DNA of 64,000 bases, taken from assembly GCF_030814475.1 (NCBI RefSeq), contig NZ_JAUSVF010000001.1, positions 2,067,001 to 2,131,000 on the forward strand, read 5' to 3'. Below the pieces are notes generated by a model. The model had not been told where the DNA came from, searched no databases, and saw only the letters and a program-made list of their open reading frames with translations. Every line of letters starts with the position of its first letter. Position 1 is the first letter of the stretch. The position numbers and the translations under genes are program-made. Origin of the DNA: Pararhizobium capsulatum DSM 1112. GTDB taxonomy: Bacteria; Pseudomonadota; Alphaproteobacteria; Rhizobiales; Rhizobiaceae. This document shows, one piece after another, positions 25,725 through 36,476 of this stretch.

Positions 25725-26090
25725 ATGACAGACCTTCTCGGTTCCTATATTCCGATCGCGATCTTCATCGGTATATCTCTCGTTATCGGCATTGCCCTGC
25801 TGATCGCGCCGTTTGCCGTGGCTTACAAGGCGCCCGATTCCGAGAAGCTCTCGGCTTATGAGTGCGGCTTCAATTCCTTTGATGACGCGCGCATGAAATT
25901 CGACATCCGCTTCTATCTGGTGTCGATTCTCTTCATCATCTTCGATCTGGAAGTTGCCTTTCTCTTTCCCTGGGCGGTCTCGTTCAAGGATCTGGGATGG
26001 TTTGGCTTCTGGTCCATGATGGTCTTCCTTGGTGTTCTGACCATCGGCTTTATCTATGAATGGAAGAAGGGAGCGCTCGAATGGGAGTAG
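25725..26090 (+). CDS. nuoA: NADH-quinone oxidoreductase subunit A
   Basis: A 121-residue inner-membrane subunit with three helices ('[23 protein letters not shown]', '[24 protein letters not shown]', '[19 protein letters not shown]'). The conserved '[23 protein letters not shown]' loop carries the Cys whose accessibility reports the complex I active/deactive state. It is the first gene of the nuo operon. The start is ATG 25725; the stop overlaps the nuoB start by 10 bp. Confidence 0.96.
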   Translation: MTDLLGSYIPIAIFIGISLVIGIALLIAPFAVAYKAPDSEKLSAYECGFNSFDDARMKFDIRFYLVSILFIIFDLEVAFLFPWAVSFKDLGWFGFWSMMVFLGVLTIGFIYEWKKGALEWE

Positions 26091-26659
26091 CAACCACCAC
26101 CCCACTTGTTGCCCAGGCGCCGAAGGGGATCATCGATCCCTCGACCGGCAAGCCGATCGGTAGCAACGACAAGTTCTACGGCGAGATCAACAATGAGCTC
26201 GCCGATAAGGGCTTTCTGGTCACCTCTACGGACGAGTTGATCAACTGGGCCCGTACCGGCTCGCTGATGTGGATGACCTTTGGTCTTGCCTGCTGCGCGG
26301 TCGAAATGATGCAGATGTCGATGCCGCGTTACGACGCCGAGCGTTTCGGCTTTGCGCCGCGCGCTTCGCCGCGCCAGTCCGACGTCATGATCGTTGCCGG
26401 CACGCTCACCAACAAGATGGCGCCCGCCCTGCGCAAGGTCTACGACCAGATGCCCGAGCCGCGTTACGTCATCTCGATGGGATCCTGCGCCAACGGCGGC
26501 GGTTATTATCATTATTCCTATTCGGTGGTGCGTGGTTGCGACCGCGTCGTGCCGGTCGATATTTATGTGCCGGGCTGTCCTCCCACGGCGGAGGCGCTCC
26601 TTTACGGGGTGCTTCTGCTGCAGAAGAAAATCCGCCGCACCGGCACGATCGAGCGCTAA
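26081..26659 (+). CDS. nuoB: NADH-quinone oxidoreductase subunit B
   Basis: A 192-residue peripheral-arm subunit (PSST). It holds the N2 4Fe-4S cluster next to the quinone site: the CC pair in 'GLACCAVEM', 'GSCANGGG' and '[11 protein letters not shown]' supply the ligands. '[26 protein letters not shown]' is the quinone-pocket region. The N-terminal extension of about 30 residues ('[19 protein letters not shown]') is common in rhizobia. ATG 26081 lies inside the end of nuoA (translational coupling). Confidence 0.97.
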   Translation: MGVATTTPLVAQAPKGIIDPSTGKPIGSNDKFYGEINNELADKGFLVTSTDELINWARTGSLMWMTFGLACCAVEMMQMSMPRYDAERFGFAPRASPRQSDVMIVAGTLTNKMAPALRKVYDQMPEPRYVISMGSCANGGGYYHYSYSVVRGCDRVVPVDIYVPGCPPTAEALLYGVLLLQKKIRRTGTIER

Positions 26660-26677
26660 GGGCAGGGGACCAGAACG

Positions 26678-27280
26678 ATGAGTGAAGCCCTCGACGAGCT
26701 TTCCGCCTATGTCCGCGAAATGCGCGGCGCATTGGTGACTGACGCTGCCGTTACTTTCGGCGAATTGACGCTGACAACCAATGCTGAAAGCGTGATTGAA
26801 CTCCTGACTTTCCTGCGGGATGATGCCCGCTGCGGTTTTGTCAGCTTCATCGATATCTGTGGCGTGGACTGGCCACAGCGCGCCGAGCGTTTCGATGTGG
26901 TCTATCACCTGCTGTCGCCGAAGCAGAACCTGCGCATCCGCATCAAGCTTGCGACGGGTGAAGATCAGCCGGTTCCGTCTGCCTGTCCGGTTTACCCGGG
27001 CGCTGACTGGTTCGAGCGCGAAGCCTACGACATGTACGGTATCCTGTTCACAGGCCATCCGGACCTGCGCCGTATCCTCACGGACTATGGTTTCGAAGGG
27101 TACCCACTGCGCAAGGACTTCCCGACGACCGGTTTCGTTGAGGTGCGGTATGACGATGAAGTCAAGCGCGTGATCTATGAGCCCGTCGAACTGAAGCAGG
27201 AATTCCGGAACTTCGACTTCATGTCGCCCTGGGAAGGAACGGATTACGTTCTACCGGGTGATGAAAAAGCGAAGCAGTAA
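26678..27280 (+). CDS. nuoC: NADH-quinone oxidoreductase subunit C
   Basis: A 200-residue peripheral subunit (30 kDa homologue) carrying the family block '[41 protein letters not shown]', about residues 108-150. It is separate from NuoD, unlike the NuoCD fusion of E. coli, as usual in alphaproteobacteria. The SD GGCAGGGGA precedes ATG 26678; it lies 18 bp after nuoB. Confidence 0.96.
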   Translation: MSEALDELSAYVREMRGALVTDAAVTFGELTLTTNAESVIELLTFLRDDARCGFVSFIDICGVDWPQRAERFDVVYHLLSPKQNLRIRIKLATGEDQPVPSACPVYPGADWFEREAYDMYGILFTGHPDLRRILTDYGFEGYPLRKDFPTTGFVEVRYDDEVKRVIYEPVELKQEFRNFDFMSPWEGTDYVLPGDEKAKQ

Positions 27281-27333
27281 GGAAAAGAAGCCGGTGCCGC
27301 CGTTTGGGCGGTGTCAAGGCTTGGAGCGATGCG

Positions 27334-28524
27334 ATGAACGAACACAACGTCCGCAATTTCAATATCAATTTCGGACCCCAGCATCCCGCGGCGCACGGCG
27401 TTTTGCGTCTGGTGCTGGAGCTGGACGGCGAGCTTGTCGAACGCGTCGATCCGCATATCGGCCTGTTGCACCGTGGTACCGAGAAGCTGATCGAGACTAA
27501 GACCTATCTGCAGGCCGTTCCCTATTTCGACCGCCTCGACTACGTGGCGCCGATGAACCAGGAGCATGCCTTTGCGCTGGCCGTCGAAAAGCTGACGGGC
27601 ACCGAGGTTCCGATCCGCGGTCAGCTGATCCGTGTTCTCTATTCGGAAATTGGCCGTATTCTCTCTCATCTTCTGAACGTCACGACGCAGGCCATGGACG
27701 TCGGTGCGCTGACGCCGCCGCTCTGGGGCTTTGAAGAGCGCGAAAAGTTGATGGTGTTCTATGAGCGTGCCTGCGGCGCGCGCATGCACTCGGCCTATTT
27801 CCGTCCGGGTGGCGTCCATCAAGATCTACCGCACGAGCTTGTTGAGGACATCGGCAAGTGGATCGATCCGTTCCTGAAGACCGTCGACGATATCGATGAG
27901 CTTCTGACAGGCAACCGCATCTTCAAGCAGCGCAACGTCGATATCGGCGTCGTTACGCTCGATGACGCGTGGGCCTGGGGCTTCTCCGGCGTCATGGTGC
28001 GCGGATCGGGCGCTGCCTGGGACCTGCGCAAGTCGCAGCCCTACGAATGCTATTCGCAGATGGATTTCGACATTCCGATCGGCAAGAACGGTGACTGCTT
28101 CGACCGATACCTGATCCGCATGATCGAAATGCGTGAATCCGCCAAGATCATGCGCCAATGCGTCGATCGCCTGCTGGGCGACGCCAAGATCGGTCCGGTC
28201 TCGTCGCTCGACGGCAAGATCGTGCCGCCGAAGCGTGGCGAGATGAAGCGGTCGATGGAAGCCTTGATCCATCACTTCAAGCTCTACACCGAAGGTTACC
28301 ATGTGCCGGCCGGCGAGGCTTATGCCGCCGTCGAAGCACCCAAGGGCGAATTCGGCGTCTATCTTGTATCCGACGGCACCAACAAGCCGTATCGCTGTAA
28401 GATCCGGGCTCCGGGTTATGCGCATCTTCAGGCTATGGATTACATCTGTCGGGGTCACCAACTGGCTGACGTTTCGGCCATTCTGGGCTCGCTGGATATC
28501 GTGTTCGGCGAGGTGGACCGTTGA
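27334..28524 (+). CDS. nuoD: NADH-quinone oxidoreductase subunit D
   Basis: A 396-residue 49-kDa-type subunit that forms the quinone cavity with NuoB. '[21 protein letters not shown]' at the start contains the conserved His residues, then '[14 protein letters not shown]', and the C-terminal '[19 protein letters not shown]' is invariant. It derives from the large subunit of [NiFe] hydrogenases but lacks the metal-binding cysteines. ATG 27334 gives the usual [16 protein letters not shown] start; an upstream in-frame ATG at 27304 is unlikely. Its TGA overlaps the next gene's ATG. Confidence 0.97.
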   Translation: MNEHNVRNFNINFGPQHPAAHGVLRLVLELDGELVERVDPHIGLLHRGTEKLIETKTYLQAVPYFDRLDYVAPMNQEHAFALAVEKLTGTEVPIRGQLIRVLYSEIGRILSHLLNVTTQAMDVGALTPPLWGFEEREKLMVFYERACGARMHSAYFRPGGVHQDLPHELVEDIGKWIDPFLKTVDDIDELLTGNRIFKQRNVDIGVVTLDDAWAWGFSGVMVRGSGAAWDLRKSQPYECYSQMDFDIPIGKNGDCFDRYLIRMIEMRESAKIMRQCVDRLLGDAKIGPVSSLDGKIVPPKRGEMKRSMEALIHHFKLYTEGYHVPAGEAYAAVEAPKGEFGVYLVSDGTNKPYRCKIRAPGYAHLQAMDYICRGHQLADVSAILGSLDIVFGEVDR

Positions 28525-28781
28525 TGCGTCCTGTTGCCCTCTCGCTTCTCGGCGTGCTGATTGCAGGTTCCGCGCTGGCCCAGGATACGGGCGTGGCGTC
28601 GTCGGACGACGTCAGCAGCTCGGCCGAAAGCGGCATGGGCAATCTGCTCGTCAAGGGTTACGAGATCAGGGCGGCCGTCCAGAACGGTACGCGCTACATC
28701 GTGTTTTTGCAGAAAGAAAAGTCGGCCTATGCTTGCGAATTCGTCTCCCTGACGAAGTCGCGGTGCGGTTCGATTAACTGA
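28524..28781 (+). CDS. Small secreted hypothetical protein inserted in the nuo operon
   Basis: An 85-residue protein with a clear Sec signal peptide ('[19 protein letters not shown]', cleavage before QDTG). The mature part is about 65 residues with two cysteines ('AYACEFVSLTKSRCGS') that could form a periplasmic disulfide. ATG 28524 overlaps the nuoD TGA (TGATG), and nuoE starts 16 bp after its stop, so it is translated within the operon. I know no complex I subunit of this kind; it may be a conserved rhizobial passenger or an assembly helper. Function unknown. Confidence 0.75.
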   Translation: MRPVALSLLGVLIAGSALAQDTGVASSDDVSSSAESGMGNLLVKGYEIRAAVQNGTRYIVFLQKEKSAYACEFVSLTKSRCGSIN

Positions 28782-28796
28782 TAGGGTTCGGGAATT

Positions 28797-29939
28797 ATGT
28801 CCGTTCGTCGACTAGCCGAGGATAGTGTCCAGCCACAAAGCTTTGCCTTCAGGGGCGAGAATGTGGCGTGGGCGCAGGCAACGATCAAGAAATATCCGGC
28901 AGGCCGTCAGCAGTCCGCCGTTATCCCGCTTCTGATGCGGGCGCAGGAACAGGACGGCTGGGTGACAAAGGCCGCGATCGAATCGGTCGCGGACATGCTC
29001 GACATGCCGTATATCCGCGTCCTCGAAGTCGCGACCTTCTACACGCAGTTCCAGCTGAAGCCGATCGGCACGCGCGCCCATATTCAGGTGTGCGGCACGA
29101 CGCCATGCATGCTGCGTGGCTCGGAAGAGCTGATCAGCCTCTGCAAGAAGCGTATTCATCCGCAGCCGCTGACCCCGAACGAGAGCGGCACGCTTTCCTG
29201 GGAAGAAGTTGAATGTCAGGGCGCCTGCGTCAACGCGCCGATGGTGATGATTTTCAAGGACAGCTACGAAGACCTGACGGTTCCGCAGCTAGAATACATC
29301 ATCGACCGTTTCGATGCAGGCAAGGGCAAGGACGTTGCTCCAGGTCCGCAGATCGACCGTATTTACTCCGCTCCGGTTGGCGGCGTGACGACCTTGGCGA
29401 CGCAGCCGGCAATCCAGCGCAATCAGGTCACCGAGGCAGCTCCTGCTCCTGTGGTTGCCGATGCCGCACCGGTTCCTCCGTCAAACGCCGGACGTGCAAA
29501 GACTGCCGCCGATGAGACCAATCCTACAGTGAAGACGCCGGCGACCGCCAAGGCGGCGGCTGCTGCCAATGCCAAGGTTGAAGGCGAGAACAAGGATACA
29601 GGCATTGTTGCCGAACCGCCGGCCAATAAAGCTGGCGCGACAGCGCAGCCTTCCCTTGAAGACAAGAACCGTCCTGCCGGCATAGAGCGTCCTGCCGCCG
29701 TTGATGATCTGAAGCTGGTTTCGGGCGTCGGTCCGAAGATCGAAGGTATTCTGCACGAACTCGGCATCTTCACCTTCGCGCAGGTCGCGGGTTGGAAGAA
29801 GGCCGAACGCGAATGGGTCGATGGCTACCTGAATTTCAAGGGCCGCATCGACCGGGACGACTGGGTCAAGCAAGCCAAGGCGCTGGCCAAGGGCGGCGAA
29901 GCCGAATACATCAAAGTTTTCGGCAAGAAGCCGCGATAG
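28797..29939 (+). CDS. nuoE: NADH-quinone oxidoreductase subunit E with C-terminal HhH extension
   Basis: A 380-residue protein; ordinary NuoE is about 165-250. The N-terminal 24-kDa domain binds the N1a 2Fe-2S cluster through C99, C104, C140 and C144 ('CGTTPCMLRG', 'CQGACVNAP'). After about residue 200 comes an Ala/Pro/Lys-rich linker and then a 60-residue helix-hairpin-helix-like domain ('LKLVSGVGPKIEGILHELGI', 'RIDRDDWVKQAKALAKG'). The same domain ends the protein encoded after nuoF. The extension is typical of rhizobial NuoE; its role is unknown, perhaps protein contact rather than DNA binding. ATG 28797. Confidence 0.95.
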   Translation: MSVRRLAEDSVQPQSFAFRGENVAWAQATIKKYPAGRQQSAVIPLLMRAQEQDGWVTKAAIESVADMLDMPYIRVLEVATFYTQFQLKPIGTRAHIQVCGTTPCMLRGSEELISLCKKRIHPQPLTPNESGTLSWEEVECQGACVNAPMVMIFKDSYEDLTVPQLEYIIDRFDAGKGKDVAPGPQIDRIYSAPVGGVTTLATQPAIQRNQVTEAAPAPVVADAAPVPPSNAGRAKTAADETNPTVKTPATAKAAAAANAKVEGENKDTGIVAEPPANKAGATAQPSLEDKNRPAGIERPAAVDDLKLVSGVGPKIEGILHELGIFTFAQVAGWKKAEREWVDGYLNFKGRIDRDDWVKQAKALAKGGEAEYIKVFGKKPR

Positions 29940-29950
29940 ACAGGTGAACC

Positions 29951-31255
29951 ATGCTCGACGATAAAGATCGCATTTTTACCAATATCTATGGCATCTTCGA
30001 CAAGTCCCTGAAGGGCGCGATGAGCCGTGGTCATTGGGATGGTACCAAGCAGATCCTCGAAAAGGGTCGTGACTGGATCATCAACGAGATGAAAGCCTCC
30101 GGTCTGCGCGGCCGTGGCGGTGCAGGCTTCCCGACGGGTCTCAAGTGGTCCTTCATGCCGAAGGAAAGCGACGGCCGTCCGCATTACCTCGTCGTCAACG
30201 CCGACGAATCCGAGCCCGGCACCTGCAAGGACCGCGATATCATGCGCCACGATCCGCATACGCTGATCGAAGGCTGCGTGATCGCGAGCTTCGCCATGGG
30301 CGCGCATACCGCCTACATCTATGTTCGCGGTGAATATATGCGCGAACGCGAAGCGCTGCAGGCTGCGATCGACGAGTGCTATGACGCGGGCCTTCTCGGC
30401 ATCAACAACAAGCTCGGCTGGGATATGGACATCTATGTCCACCACGGCGCCGGTGCGTACATCTGTGGCGAAGAAACCGCGCTGCTCGAAAGCCTGGAAG
30501 GCAAGAAGGGCCAGCCGCGCCTGAAGCCGCCGTTCCCGGCTAACATGGGCCTCTATGGCTGCCCGACAACCGTCAACAACGTCGAATCGATCGCCGTGGC
30601 ACCGACCATCCTGCGTCGCGGCGCCGGCTGGTTCTCAGGCATCGGTCGTCCGAACAATGTCGGCACCAAGCTGTTCATGGTTTCCGGTCACGTCAACCGC
30701 CCCTGCACGGTCGAAGACGCGATGGGCATTCCCTTCCGCGAACTGATCGAGCGCCACTGTGGCGGCATCCGCGGCGGCTGGGATAACCTGCTTGCCGTGA
30801 TCCCCGGTGGCTCGTCCTGCCCGGTCGTTCGGGCCGAGGACATCGTCGATGCGCCGATGGATTTCGACGGCATGCGCGACGTCAAGTCGTCCTTGGGAAC
30901 GGCCGCTGTCATCGTCATGGACAAGTCGACCGATATCATCAAGGCTATCTGGCGCCTTGCAGCGTTCTACAAGCACGAGAGCTGCGGCCAGTGCACGCCT
31001 TGCCGCGAAGGCACCGGCTGGATGATGCGCGTGATGGAACGCATGGTTCAGGGGCGTGCCCAGAAGCGCGAGATCGACATGCTGTTCGACGTGACGAAGC
31101 AGGTTGAAGGCCATACGATCTGTGCGCTGGGTGATGCGGCTGCATGGCCGATCCAGGGCCTGATCCGAAACTTCCGCCCGGAAATGGAAAAGCGCATCGA
31201 CGAATATACGCGCAACTCCTCGTCGCATGGTGCGGGTCTGGAGGCGGCGGAGTAA
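29951..31255 (+). CDS. nuoF: NADH-quinone oxidoreductase subunit F
   Basis: A 434-residue 51-kDa subunit, the NADH entry point of complex I. '[16 protein letters not shown]' binds NADH, '[17 protein letters not shown]' and '[19 protein letters not shown]' bind FMN, and the N3 4Fe-4S ligands are C345, C348, C351 ('[12 protein letters not shown]') and C391 ('[13 protein letters not shown]'). It forms the N-module with NuoE and NuoG. It follows nuoE by 11 bp. Confidence 0.98.
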   Translation: MLDDKDRIFTNIYGIFDKSLKGAMSRGHWDGTKQILEKGRDWIINEMKASGLRGRGGAGFPTGLKWSFMPKESDGRPHYLVVNADESEPGTCKDRDIMRHDPHTLIEGCVIASFAMGAHTAYIYVRGEYMREREALQAAIDECYDAGLLGINNKLGWDMDIYVHHGAGAYICGEETALLESLEGKKGQPRLKPPFPANMGLYGCPTTVNNVESIAVAPTILRRGAGWFSGIGRPNNVGTKLFMVSGHVNRPCTVEDAMGIPFRELIERHCGGIRGGWDNLLAVIPGGSSCPVVRAEDIVDAPMDFDGMRDVKSSLGTAAVIVMDKSTDIIKAIWRLAAFYKHESCGQCTPCREGTGWMMRVMERMVQGRAQKREIDMLFDVTKQVEGHTICALGDAAAWPIQGLIRNFRPEMEKRIDEYTRNSSSHGAGLEAAE

Positions 31256-31260
31256 CAATC

Positions 31261-31881
31261 ATGGTTGGGCCGAAAGAAGAAAACGGTAAAGGGACGGGAC
31301 CGGCAGATGCCGGCGCCGACCCTTCGTCCGCTTTCGGTTCGGCTGACGATCCGTTCGGGATGACCGAGTGGCTGAAGGAGGTGCCGGTGGCATCGCTTCA
31401 TCCGCTGATGCAGCATCCGGTGGCGGCCATGGCGGCAGCGACTGCGATCGGATTTGGCGTCACCAGCCATTTTGCCGGTGTCATGTTCGGGGCGATGCAG
31501 GGCATGGCGGAGGCGGCGCAGAAGGCAGGGACGACCGGAGCGGAAACCGCGCCGGTTCATCAGCCGACGCAATCGGCTCCGGTGAAGGCACCAAAGGTGG
31601 AAACTGTCGAAAGGGCCGATCCGGTCGAGAAGACAGTCAAGCCGAAACGCAACAAACCGGCCGCTCGGGTGGTCGAGACTGTTGCGGATGACTTGAAGAA
31701 GATTGCGGGCATCGGCCCGAAGCTGGAGCAGGTGTTGAACGGCATGGGCATCCAGCGCTACCAGGATATTGCGCGCTGGACGACCAAGGATGTGCAGCGG
31801 GTGGACGAACAGCTCGGCTTCAGCGGACGGATTGCCCGCGACGGTTGGGTTGAAAGTGCAAAGACCCTGATAAAGGGCTGA
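31261..31881 (+). CDS. HhH-domain protein encoded between nuoF and nuoG
   Basis: A 206-residue protein. Residues about 1-45 are polar; a small hydrophobic Ala/Met/Gly-rich segment follows ('[30 protein letters not shown]'), then a Lys/Pro/Ala linker. The C-terminal domain ('[20 protein letters not shown]', '[20 protein letters not shown]') is clearly homologous to the NuoE extension just upstream. Such proteins are annotated in rhizobia as complex I-associated or as '5' DNA nuclease', the latter by HhH similarity only. Position and shared domain suggest a peripheral complex I component. ATG 31261 lies 5 bp after the nuoF stop. Confidence 0.8.
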   Translation: MVGPKEENGKGTGPADAGADPSSAFGSADDPFGMTEWLKEVPVASLHPLMQHPVAAMAAATAIGFGVTSHFAGVMFGAMQGMAEAAQKAGTTGAETAPVHQPTQSAPVKAPKVETVERADPVEKTVKPKRNKPAARVVETVADDLKKIAGIGPKLEQVLNGMGIQRYQDIARWTTKDVQRVDEQLGFSGRIARDGWVESAKTLIKG

Positions 31882-31996
31882 AGGAAATTTCGGGGGAGGG
31901 CCTGCCAAGGGCATCCTCGACAAAGGTCTTCGTGACCTTGGATTATCTGTCCGTGGCCTCAAAGGCGGCGGACGAAGGACAGGATTGAGTGCTAAG

Positions 31997-34078
31997 ATGG
32001 CAAAGCTGAAAGTCGACGGAAAAGAGATCGATGTTCCGGATCATTTCACGCTGCTTCAGGCGTGCGAAGAAGCCGGCGCTGAAGTTCCGCGCTTCTGTTT
32101 TCACGAGCGGCTTTCGGTTGCCGGGAACTGCCGCATGTGTCTGATCGAGGTGAAGGGAGGGCCGCCAAAACCCGCCGCTTCCTGCGCCATGGGCGTGCGC
32201 GACCTTCGCCCCGGCCCGAACGGCGAAGCCCCGGAAGTCTTCACAACCACGCCGATGGTCAAGAAGGCCCGCGAGGGTGTCATGGAATTCCTGCTGATCA
32301 ACCATCCGCTGGATTGCCCGATCTGTGACCAGGGTGGCGAATGCGACCTGCAGGACCAGGCGATGGCCTTCGGCGTCGATTCGACCCGCTACAACGAAAA
32401 CAAGCGTGCCGTCGAAGACAAGTATATCGGCCCGCTGGTCAAGACCGTGATGAACCGCTGCATTCACTGCACGCGCTGTGTCCGCTTCACCACGGAAGTG
32501 GCCGGCATCGCCGAACTCGGCCTGATCGGCCGCGGCGAGGACGCCGAGATCACCACCTATCTCGAGCAGGCGATGACATCCGAGCTGCAGGGCAATGTTG
32601 TTGATCTCTGCCCGGTTGGCGCGCTGACCTCCAAGCCATACGCCTTCAACGCTCGCCCTTGGGAACTCGGCAAGACCGAATCCATCGATGTGATGGATGC
32701 CGTCGGTTCCGCGATCCGGGTCGATACCCGCGGCCGTGAAGTGATGCGCGTTATGCCGCGTGTCAATGAAGAGATCAACGAAGAATGGATCTCCGACAAG
32801 ACCCGCTTCATCTGGGATGGCCTCAAGACCCAGCGTCTCGACCGTCCTTACGTGAAGACGGATGGTCGTCTGCGTCCTGCAAGCTGGAACGAAGCCTTCG
32901 CTGCGATCGAGGCTGCCGTTTCGAAGACCACCGGCGACCGGATCGGCGCGATTGCCGGCGATCTGGCCTCGGTCGAGGAAATGTTCGCGCTGAAGGCGTT
33001 GATCTCATCGCTCGGCTCGGCCAATATCGACTGCCGTCAGGATGGCGCAGCGCTTGATCCATCGTTCGGCCGCGCCAGCTACATATTCAACCCGACGATC
33101 CAGGGAATCGAACGAGCCGACGCGATCCTCCTCGTCGGCGCGAACCCGCGCTATGAAGCGTCTGTACTCAACGCCCGCCTGCGCAAGCGTTACCGCATGG
33201 GCGGTCTGCCGATCGCCGTGATCGGCGAGCAAGCTGAGCTGCGTTACCCTTACGAATACCTTGGCGCGGGTACGGATACGCTTTCCGACCTGATTGCCGG
33301 CAAGGTCGGCTTCCTCGATGCGCTGAAGAAGGCCGAGCGTCCGATGATCATCGTCGGGCAAGGCGCGATTTCGGGTGCCAACGGTGCTGCCGTTCTCGCA
33401 TCCATTGCCAAGCTTGCTTCAGCCGTTGGCGCTGTGAACAATGACTGGAACGGTTTCGCGGTTCTTCACACAGCGGCTTCGCGTGTTGGCGGTCTCGATC
33501 TCGGATTCGTGCCGGGTGAGGGCGGCAAGACGGCAGCTGAGATGCTGACCGGGACCGACGTTCTCTTCCTGCTCGGCGCCGACGAGATCGACTTCTCCGG
33601 CAAGACTACAGGTTTCACCGTCTACATCGGCTCGCATGGCGACAACGGTGCCCATGGCGCCGATGTCATCCTGCCGGGTGCTACATACACTGAAAAGTCT
33701 GGCCTCTGGGTCAATACCGAAGGCCGCGTCCAGATAGGCAACCGTGCCGGCTTTGCGCCGGGCGACGCCCGCGAAGACTGGGCGATCCTGCGCGCACTGT
33801 CCGATGTTCTAGGCAAGCGCCTGCCATTTGATTCGCTTGGGCAATTGCGTACGAAACTGTACGAGGAACATCCGCATTTCGCCGATGTCGATGCGATTTT
33901 CGCAGGTACGTCGGGCGAAATCGAAGCCCTTGGGCAAAAAGCAGGTGGGATGACGAAATCGGTGTTTGCGTCTCCGGTCAAAGACTTCTATTTGACGAAC
34001 CCGATAGCACGCGCGTCCGCCGTCATGGCCGAATGTTCGGCCCTGGCACGCAACAATTTCAAAGCTGCGGCGGAATGA
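31997..34078 (+). CDS. nuoG: NADH-quinone oxidoreductase subunit G
   Basis: A 693-residue 75-kDa subunit. The N-terminal 2Fe-2S ferredoxin domain (N1b: '[20 protein letters not shown]') is followed by the His/Cys-ligated N5 cluster ('[17 protein letters not shown]') and N4 ('[12 protein letters not shown]', 'DLCPVGAL'), and then a molybdopterin-oxidoreductase-like domain that has lost its cofactor. The extra N7 cluster motif of E. coli is not visible. ATG 31997 gives the usual [11 protein letters not shown] start; TTG 31985 with a better-placed AAGGACAGG is an alternative adding four residues. Confidence 0.97.
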   Translation: MAKLKVDGKEIDVPDHFTLLQACEEAGAEVPRFCFHERLSVAGNCRMCLIEVKGGPPKPAASCAMGVRDLRPGPNGEAPEVFTTTPMVKKAREGVMEFLLINHPLDCPICDQGGECDLQDQAMAFGVDSTRYNENKRAVEDKYIGPLVKTVMNRCIHCTRCVRFTTEVAGIAELGLIGRGEDAEITTYLEQAMTSELQGNVVDLCPVGALTSKPYAFNARPWELGKTESIDVMDAVGSAIRVDTRGREVMRVMPRVNEEINEEWISDKTRFIWDGLKTQRLDRPYVKTDGRLRPASWNEAFAAIEAAVSKTTGDRIGAIAGDLASVEEMFALKALISSLGSANIDCRQDGAALDPSFGRASYIFNPTIQGIERADAILLVGANPRYEASVLNARLRKRYRMGGLPIAVIGEQAELRYPYEYLGAGTDTLSDLIAGKVGFLDALKKAERPMIIVGQGAISGANGAAVLASIAKLASAVGAVNNDWNGFAVLHTAASRVGGLDLGFVPGEGGKTAAEMLTGTDVLFLLGADEIDFSGKTTGFTVYIGSHGDNGAHGADVILPGATYTEKSGLWVNTEGRVQIGNRAGFAPGDAREDWAILRALSDVLGKRLPFDSLGQLRTKLYEEHPHFADVDAIFAGTSGEIEALGQKAGGMTKSVFASPVKDFYLTNPIARASAVMAECSALARNNFKAAAE

Positions 34079-34098
34079 GCGCGGGAGATTAAGAGACT

Positions 34099-35142
34099 AT
34101 GGACGCTTTCATTTCGACCTATGTTTGGCCAGCCATCATCATGGTCGCCCAGTCGCTTCTGCTTCTGGTCGCGCTGTTGCTTTTCATCGCCTATATTCTG
34201 CTGGCCGACCGCAAGATCTGGGCTGCCGTGCAGATGCGCCGCGGACCTAACGTGGTGGGTCCGTGGGGACTTTTCCAGTCCTTCGCCGATCTTTTGAAGT
34301 TCGTCTTCAAGGAACCGGTTATCCCGGCCGGCGCCAACAAGGCGCTTTTCCTTCTCGCTCCGCTCGTTTCCGTGACGCTGGCTCTTGCCGCCTGGGCGGT
34401 CATTCCGCTCAACGAAAACTGGGTGATGGCGAATATCAACGTCGGCATCCTCTATGTGCTCGCCATATCTTCTCTCGAAGTTTATGGCATCATCATGGGC
34501 GGCTGGGCGTCGAACTCGAAGTATCCGTTCCTCTCGGCGCTACGCTCGGCGGCACAGATGGTGTCCTACGAAGTCTCGATCGGCTTCGTTATCGTCACCG
34601 TTCTGCTTTGCGTCGGTTCGCTGAACCTGACGGACATCGTCAATTCGCAGCGTGACGGCCTCGGCACGATGATGGGCCTTCCGGGTTCGTTCCTCGACTG
34701 GTACTGGCTGCCGCTCTTCCCGATGTTCATCATCTTCTTTATTTCGGCGCTGGCTGAAACCAACCGTCCGCCCTTCGACCTCGTCGAAGCGGAATCCGAA
34801 CTGGTCGCGGGCTTCATGGTCGAGTATGGCTCGACCCCGTACATGATGTTCATGCTCGGCGAATATGCCGCCATCTACCTGATGTGCTCGCTGACGACGA
34901 TCCTGTTCCTCGGCGGCTGGCTGCCTCCGGTTGATGTCTGGTTCCTCAATTGGGTTCCGGGTATCATATGGTTCATCCTCAAGGCATCGATGGTGTTCTT
35001 CATGATAGCCATGGTGAAGGCCTTCGTACCGCGCTACCGCTACGACCAGTTGATGCGCCTGGGCTGGAAGGTGTTCCTGCCGCTCTCGCTCGCCATGGTC
35101 TTTATCGTTGCAGTCACGTTGAAGCTTGTGGTGTGGGCCTGA
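34099..35142 (+). CDS. nuoH: NADH-quinone oxidoreductase subunit H
   Basis: A 347-residue membrane subunit (ND1 homologue) with about eight helices. '[22 protein letters not shown]' and '[25 protein letters not shown]' are the invariant loops forming the quinone entry and the E-channel. The stop TGA at 35140-35142 overlaps the ATG of a 20-codon ORF leading to nuoI. Confidence 0.97.
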   Translation: MDAFISTYVWPAIIMVAQSLLLLVALLLFIAYILLADRKIWAAVQMRRGPNVVGPWGLFQSFADLLKFVFKEPVIPAGANKALFLLAPLVSVTLALAAWAVIPLNENWVMANINVGILYVLAISSLEVYGIIMGGWASNSKYPFLSALRSAAQMVSYEVSIGFVIVTVLLCVGSLNLTDIVNSQRDGLGTMMGLPGSFLDWYWLPLFPMFIIFFISALAETNRPPFDLVEAESELVAGFMVEYGSTPYMMFMLGEYAAIYLMCSLTTILFLGGWLPPVDVWFLNWVPGIIWFILKASMVFFMIAMVKAFVPRYRYDQLMRLGWKVFLPLSLAMVFIVAVTLKLVVWA

Positions 35143-35204
35143 TGTCCGCACTCGGTTTCTCGTCAATCGCCGGTTTCTCCCAGACCGGCTCGTTTGGAGG
35201 TTGA
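35142..35204 (+). CDS. 20-codon ORF bridging nuoH and nuoI (tentative)
   Basis: ATG 35142 overlaps the nuoH stop (TGATG) and the ORF's own TGA at 35202-35204 overlaps a nuoI ATG at 35204 (TGATG again). It fills the gap exactly. The peptide starts [12 protein letters not shown] and is Gly/Ser/Phe-rich. It could be a coupling device that carries ribosomes to nuoI, or chance. The GGAGG SD of nuoI lies inside it. Confidence 0.3.
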   Translation: MSALGFSSIAGFSQTGSFGG

Positions 35205-35206
35205 TG

Positions 35207-35698
35207 ATGGCAAGTCTTACACAAGCCGTCAGTTCGCTGTTCCTCAAGGAATTCGTGGGCGCTTTCTTTCTGTCGATGCGCTATTTCTTCGCACCGAAGG
35301 CAACGCTGAACTATCCCTTTGAAAAAGGGCCGATCAGCCCGCGTTTCCGCGGCGAACATGCACTGCGCCGCTATCCGAACGGGGAAGAGCGCTGCATCGC
35401 CTGCAAGCTGTGCGAAGCGATCTGTCCTGCACAGGCGATCACCATCGAAGCCGGCCCGCGCCGCAACGATGGTACCCGCCGCACGGTCCGTTACGATATC
35501 GACATGGTGAAGTGCATTTATTGCGGTTTCTGCCAGGAGGCATGCCCGGTCGATGCGATCGTCGAAGGCCCGAACTTCGAGTTCGCCACCGAGACGCGCG
35601 AAGAGCTGTACTACGACAAGGACCGTCTGCTCTCGAACGGCGACCGCTGGGAGCGTGAAATCGCCCGCAACATCGCGATGGACTCGCCTTACCGCTGA
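35207..35698 (+). CDS. nuoI: NADH-quinone oxidoreductase subunit I
   Basis: A 163-residue TYKY-type subunit with two 4Fe-4S clusters (N6a and N6b): '[12 protein letters not shown]' and '[12 protein letters not shown]', passing electrons from NuoG towards NuoB. The amphipathic N-terminus ('[19 protein letters not shown]') anchors it to the membrane arm. Two adjacent ATGs at 35204 and 35207; 35207, with GGAGG about 7 nt upstream, gives the usual rhizobial length. Confidence 0.96.
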   Translation: MASLTQAVSSLFLKEFVGAFFLSMRYFFAPKATLNYPFEKGPISPRFRGEHALRRYPNGEERCIACKLCEAICPAQAITIEAGPRRNDGTRRTVRYDIDMVKCIYCGFCQEACPVDAIVEGPNFEFATETREELYYDKDRLLSNGDRWEREIARNIAMDSPYR

Positions 35699-35834
35699 GC
35701 CCTTTTGGAATGAGCCCGCCAACTTGAGGCGGGTTTCAAACAGGTTTTTGGGTGATGCCGGATGTTTCCGGTGTGCCAGGGGCTGGAGCGGCAAAAGGTC
35801 GTATCCGGTCAGGAAGACGAAAAAGGCACCGATC

Positions 35835-36449
35835 ATGGGTCTGCAGGCTCTTTTTTTCTATCTCTTCGCCTTCATCGCCGTTGCGTCGGCGTTCATGGTG
35901 ATCTCGGCCAGGAACCCGGTTTATTCCGTGTTGTTTCTGATCCTGACGTTCTTCAACTCTGCCGGCCTCTTCCTGCTGACCGGCGCTGAGTTCCTCGCCA
36001 TGATCCTGCTGGTCGTCTATATCGGCGCGGTTGCGGTTCTCTTCCTCTTCGTGGTGATGATGCTCGACATCGACTTCACGGAATTGAGGTCGGGCGTTCT
36101 TGAATATGCCCCGGTCGGCGCTCTGATCGGCCTGATCCTTGCAGCCGAGCTGATCATCGTCATCGGTGGCAGCACCTTCTCGCCGGAAATCGCCAAGACA
36201 ATCTCGATGCCGATCCCGGCGCTGGCGGACCGGACGAACACGGCCGCCCTCGGCGACGTGCTTTATACGCACTATGTCTACTTCTTCCAGATCGCCGGGC
36301 TGGTGCTTCTGGTCGCCATGATTGGCGCTATCGTGCTGACGCTCCGTCACCGCGAGAACATCAAGCGCCAGGATATTCCCACACAGGTTGCCCGTTCGCC
36401 CAAGACCGCTGTCGAAGTGGTCAAGGTGAAGTCGGGCCAAGGCCTATAA
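35835..36449 (+). CDS. nuoJ: NADH-quinone oxidoreductase subunit J
   Basis: A 204-residue membrane subunit (ND6 homologue) with five helices. 'GAEFLAMILLVVYIGAVAVLFLFVVMML' is the helix with the pi-bulge typical of ND6, followed by a long periplasmic-side loop and 'GLVLLVAMIGAIVLTLRHRE'. The C-terminal 30 residues are polar and cytoplasmic. ATG 35835 lies 136 bp after nuoI, the longest gap inside the operon. Confidence 0.95.
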   Translation: MGLQALFFYLFAFIAVASAFMVISARNPVYSVLFLILTFFNSAGLFLLTGAEFLAMILLVVYIGAVAVLFLFVVMMLDIDFTELRSGVLEYAPVGALIGLILAAELIIVIGGSTFSPEIAKTISMPIPALADRTNTAALGDVLYTHYVYFFQIAGLVLLVAMIGAIVLTLRHRENIKRQDIPTQVARSPKTAVEVVKVKSGQGL

Positions 36450-36476
36450 GACGGACGCGGGGTCAAGGAACACATC

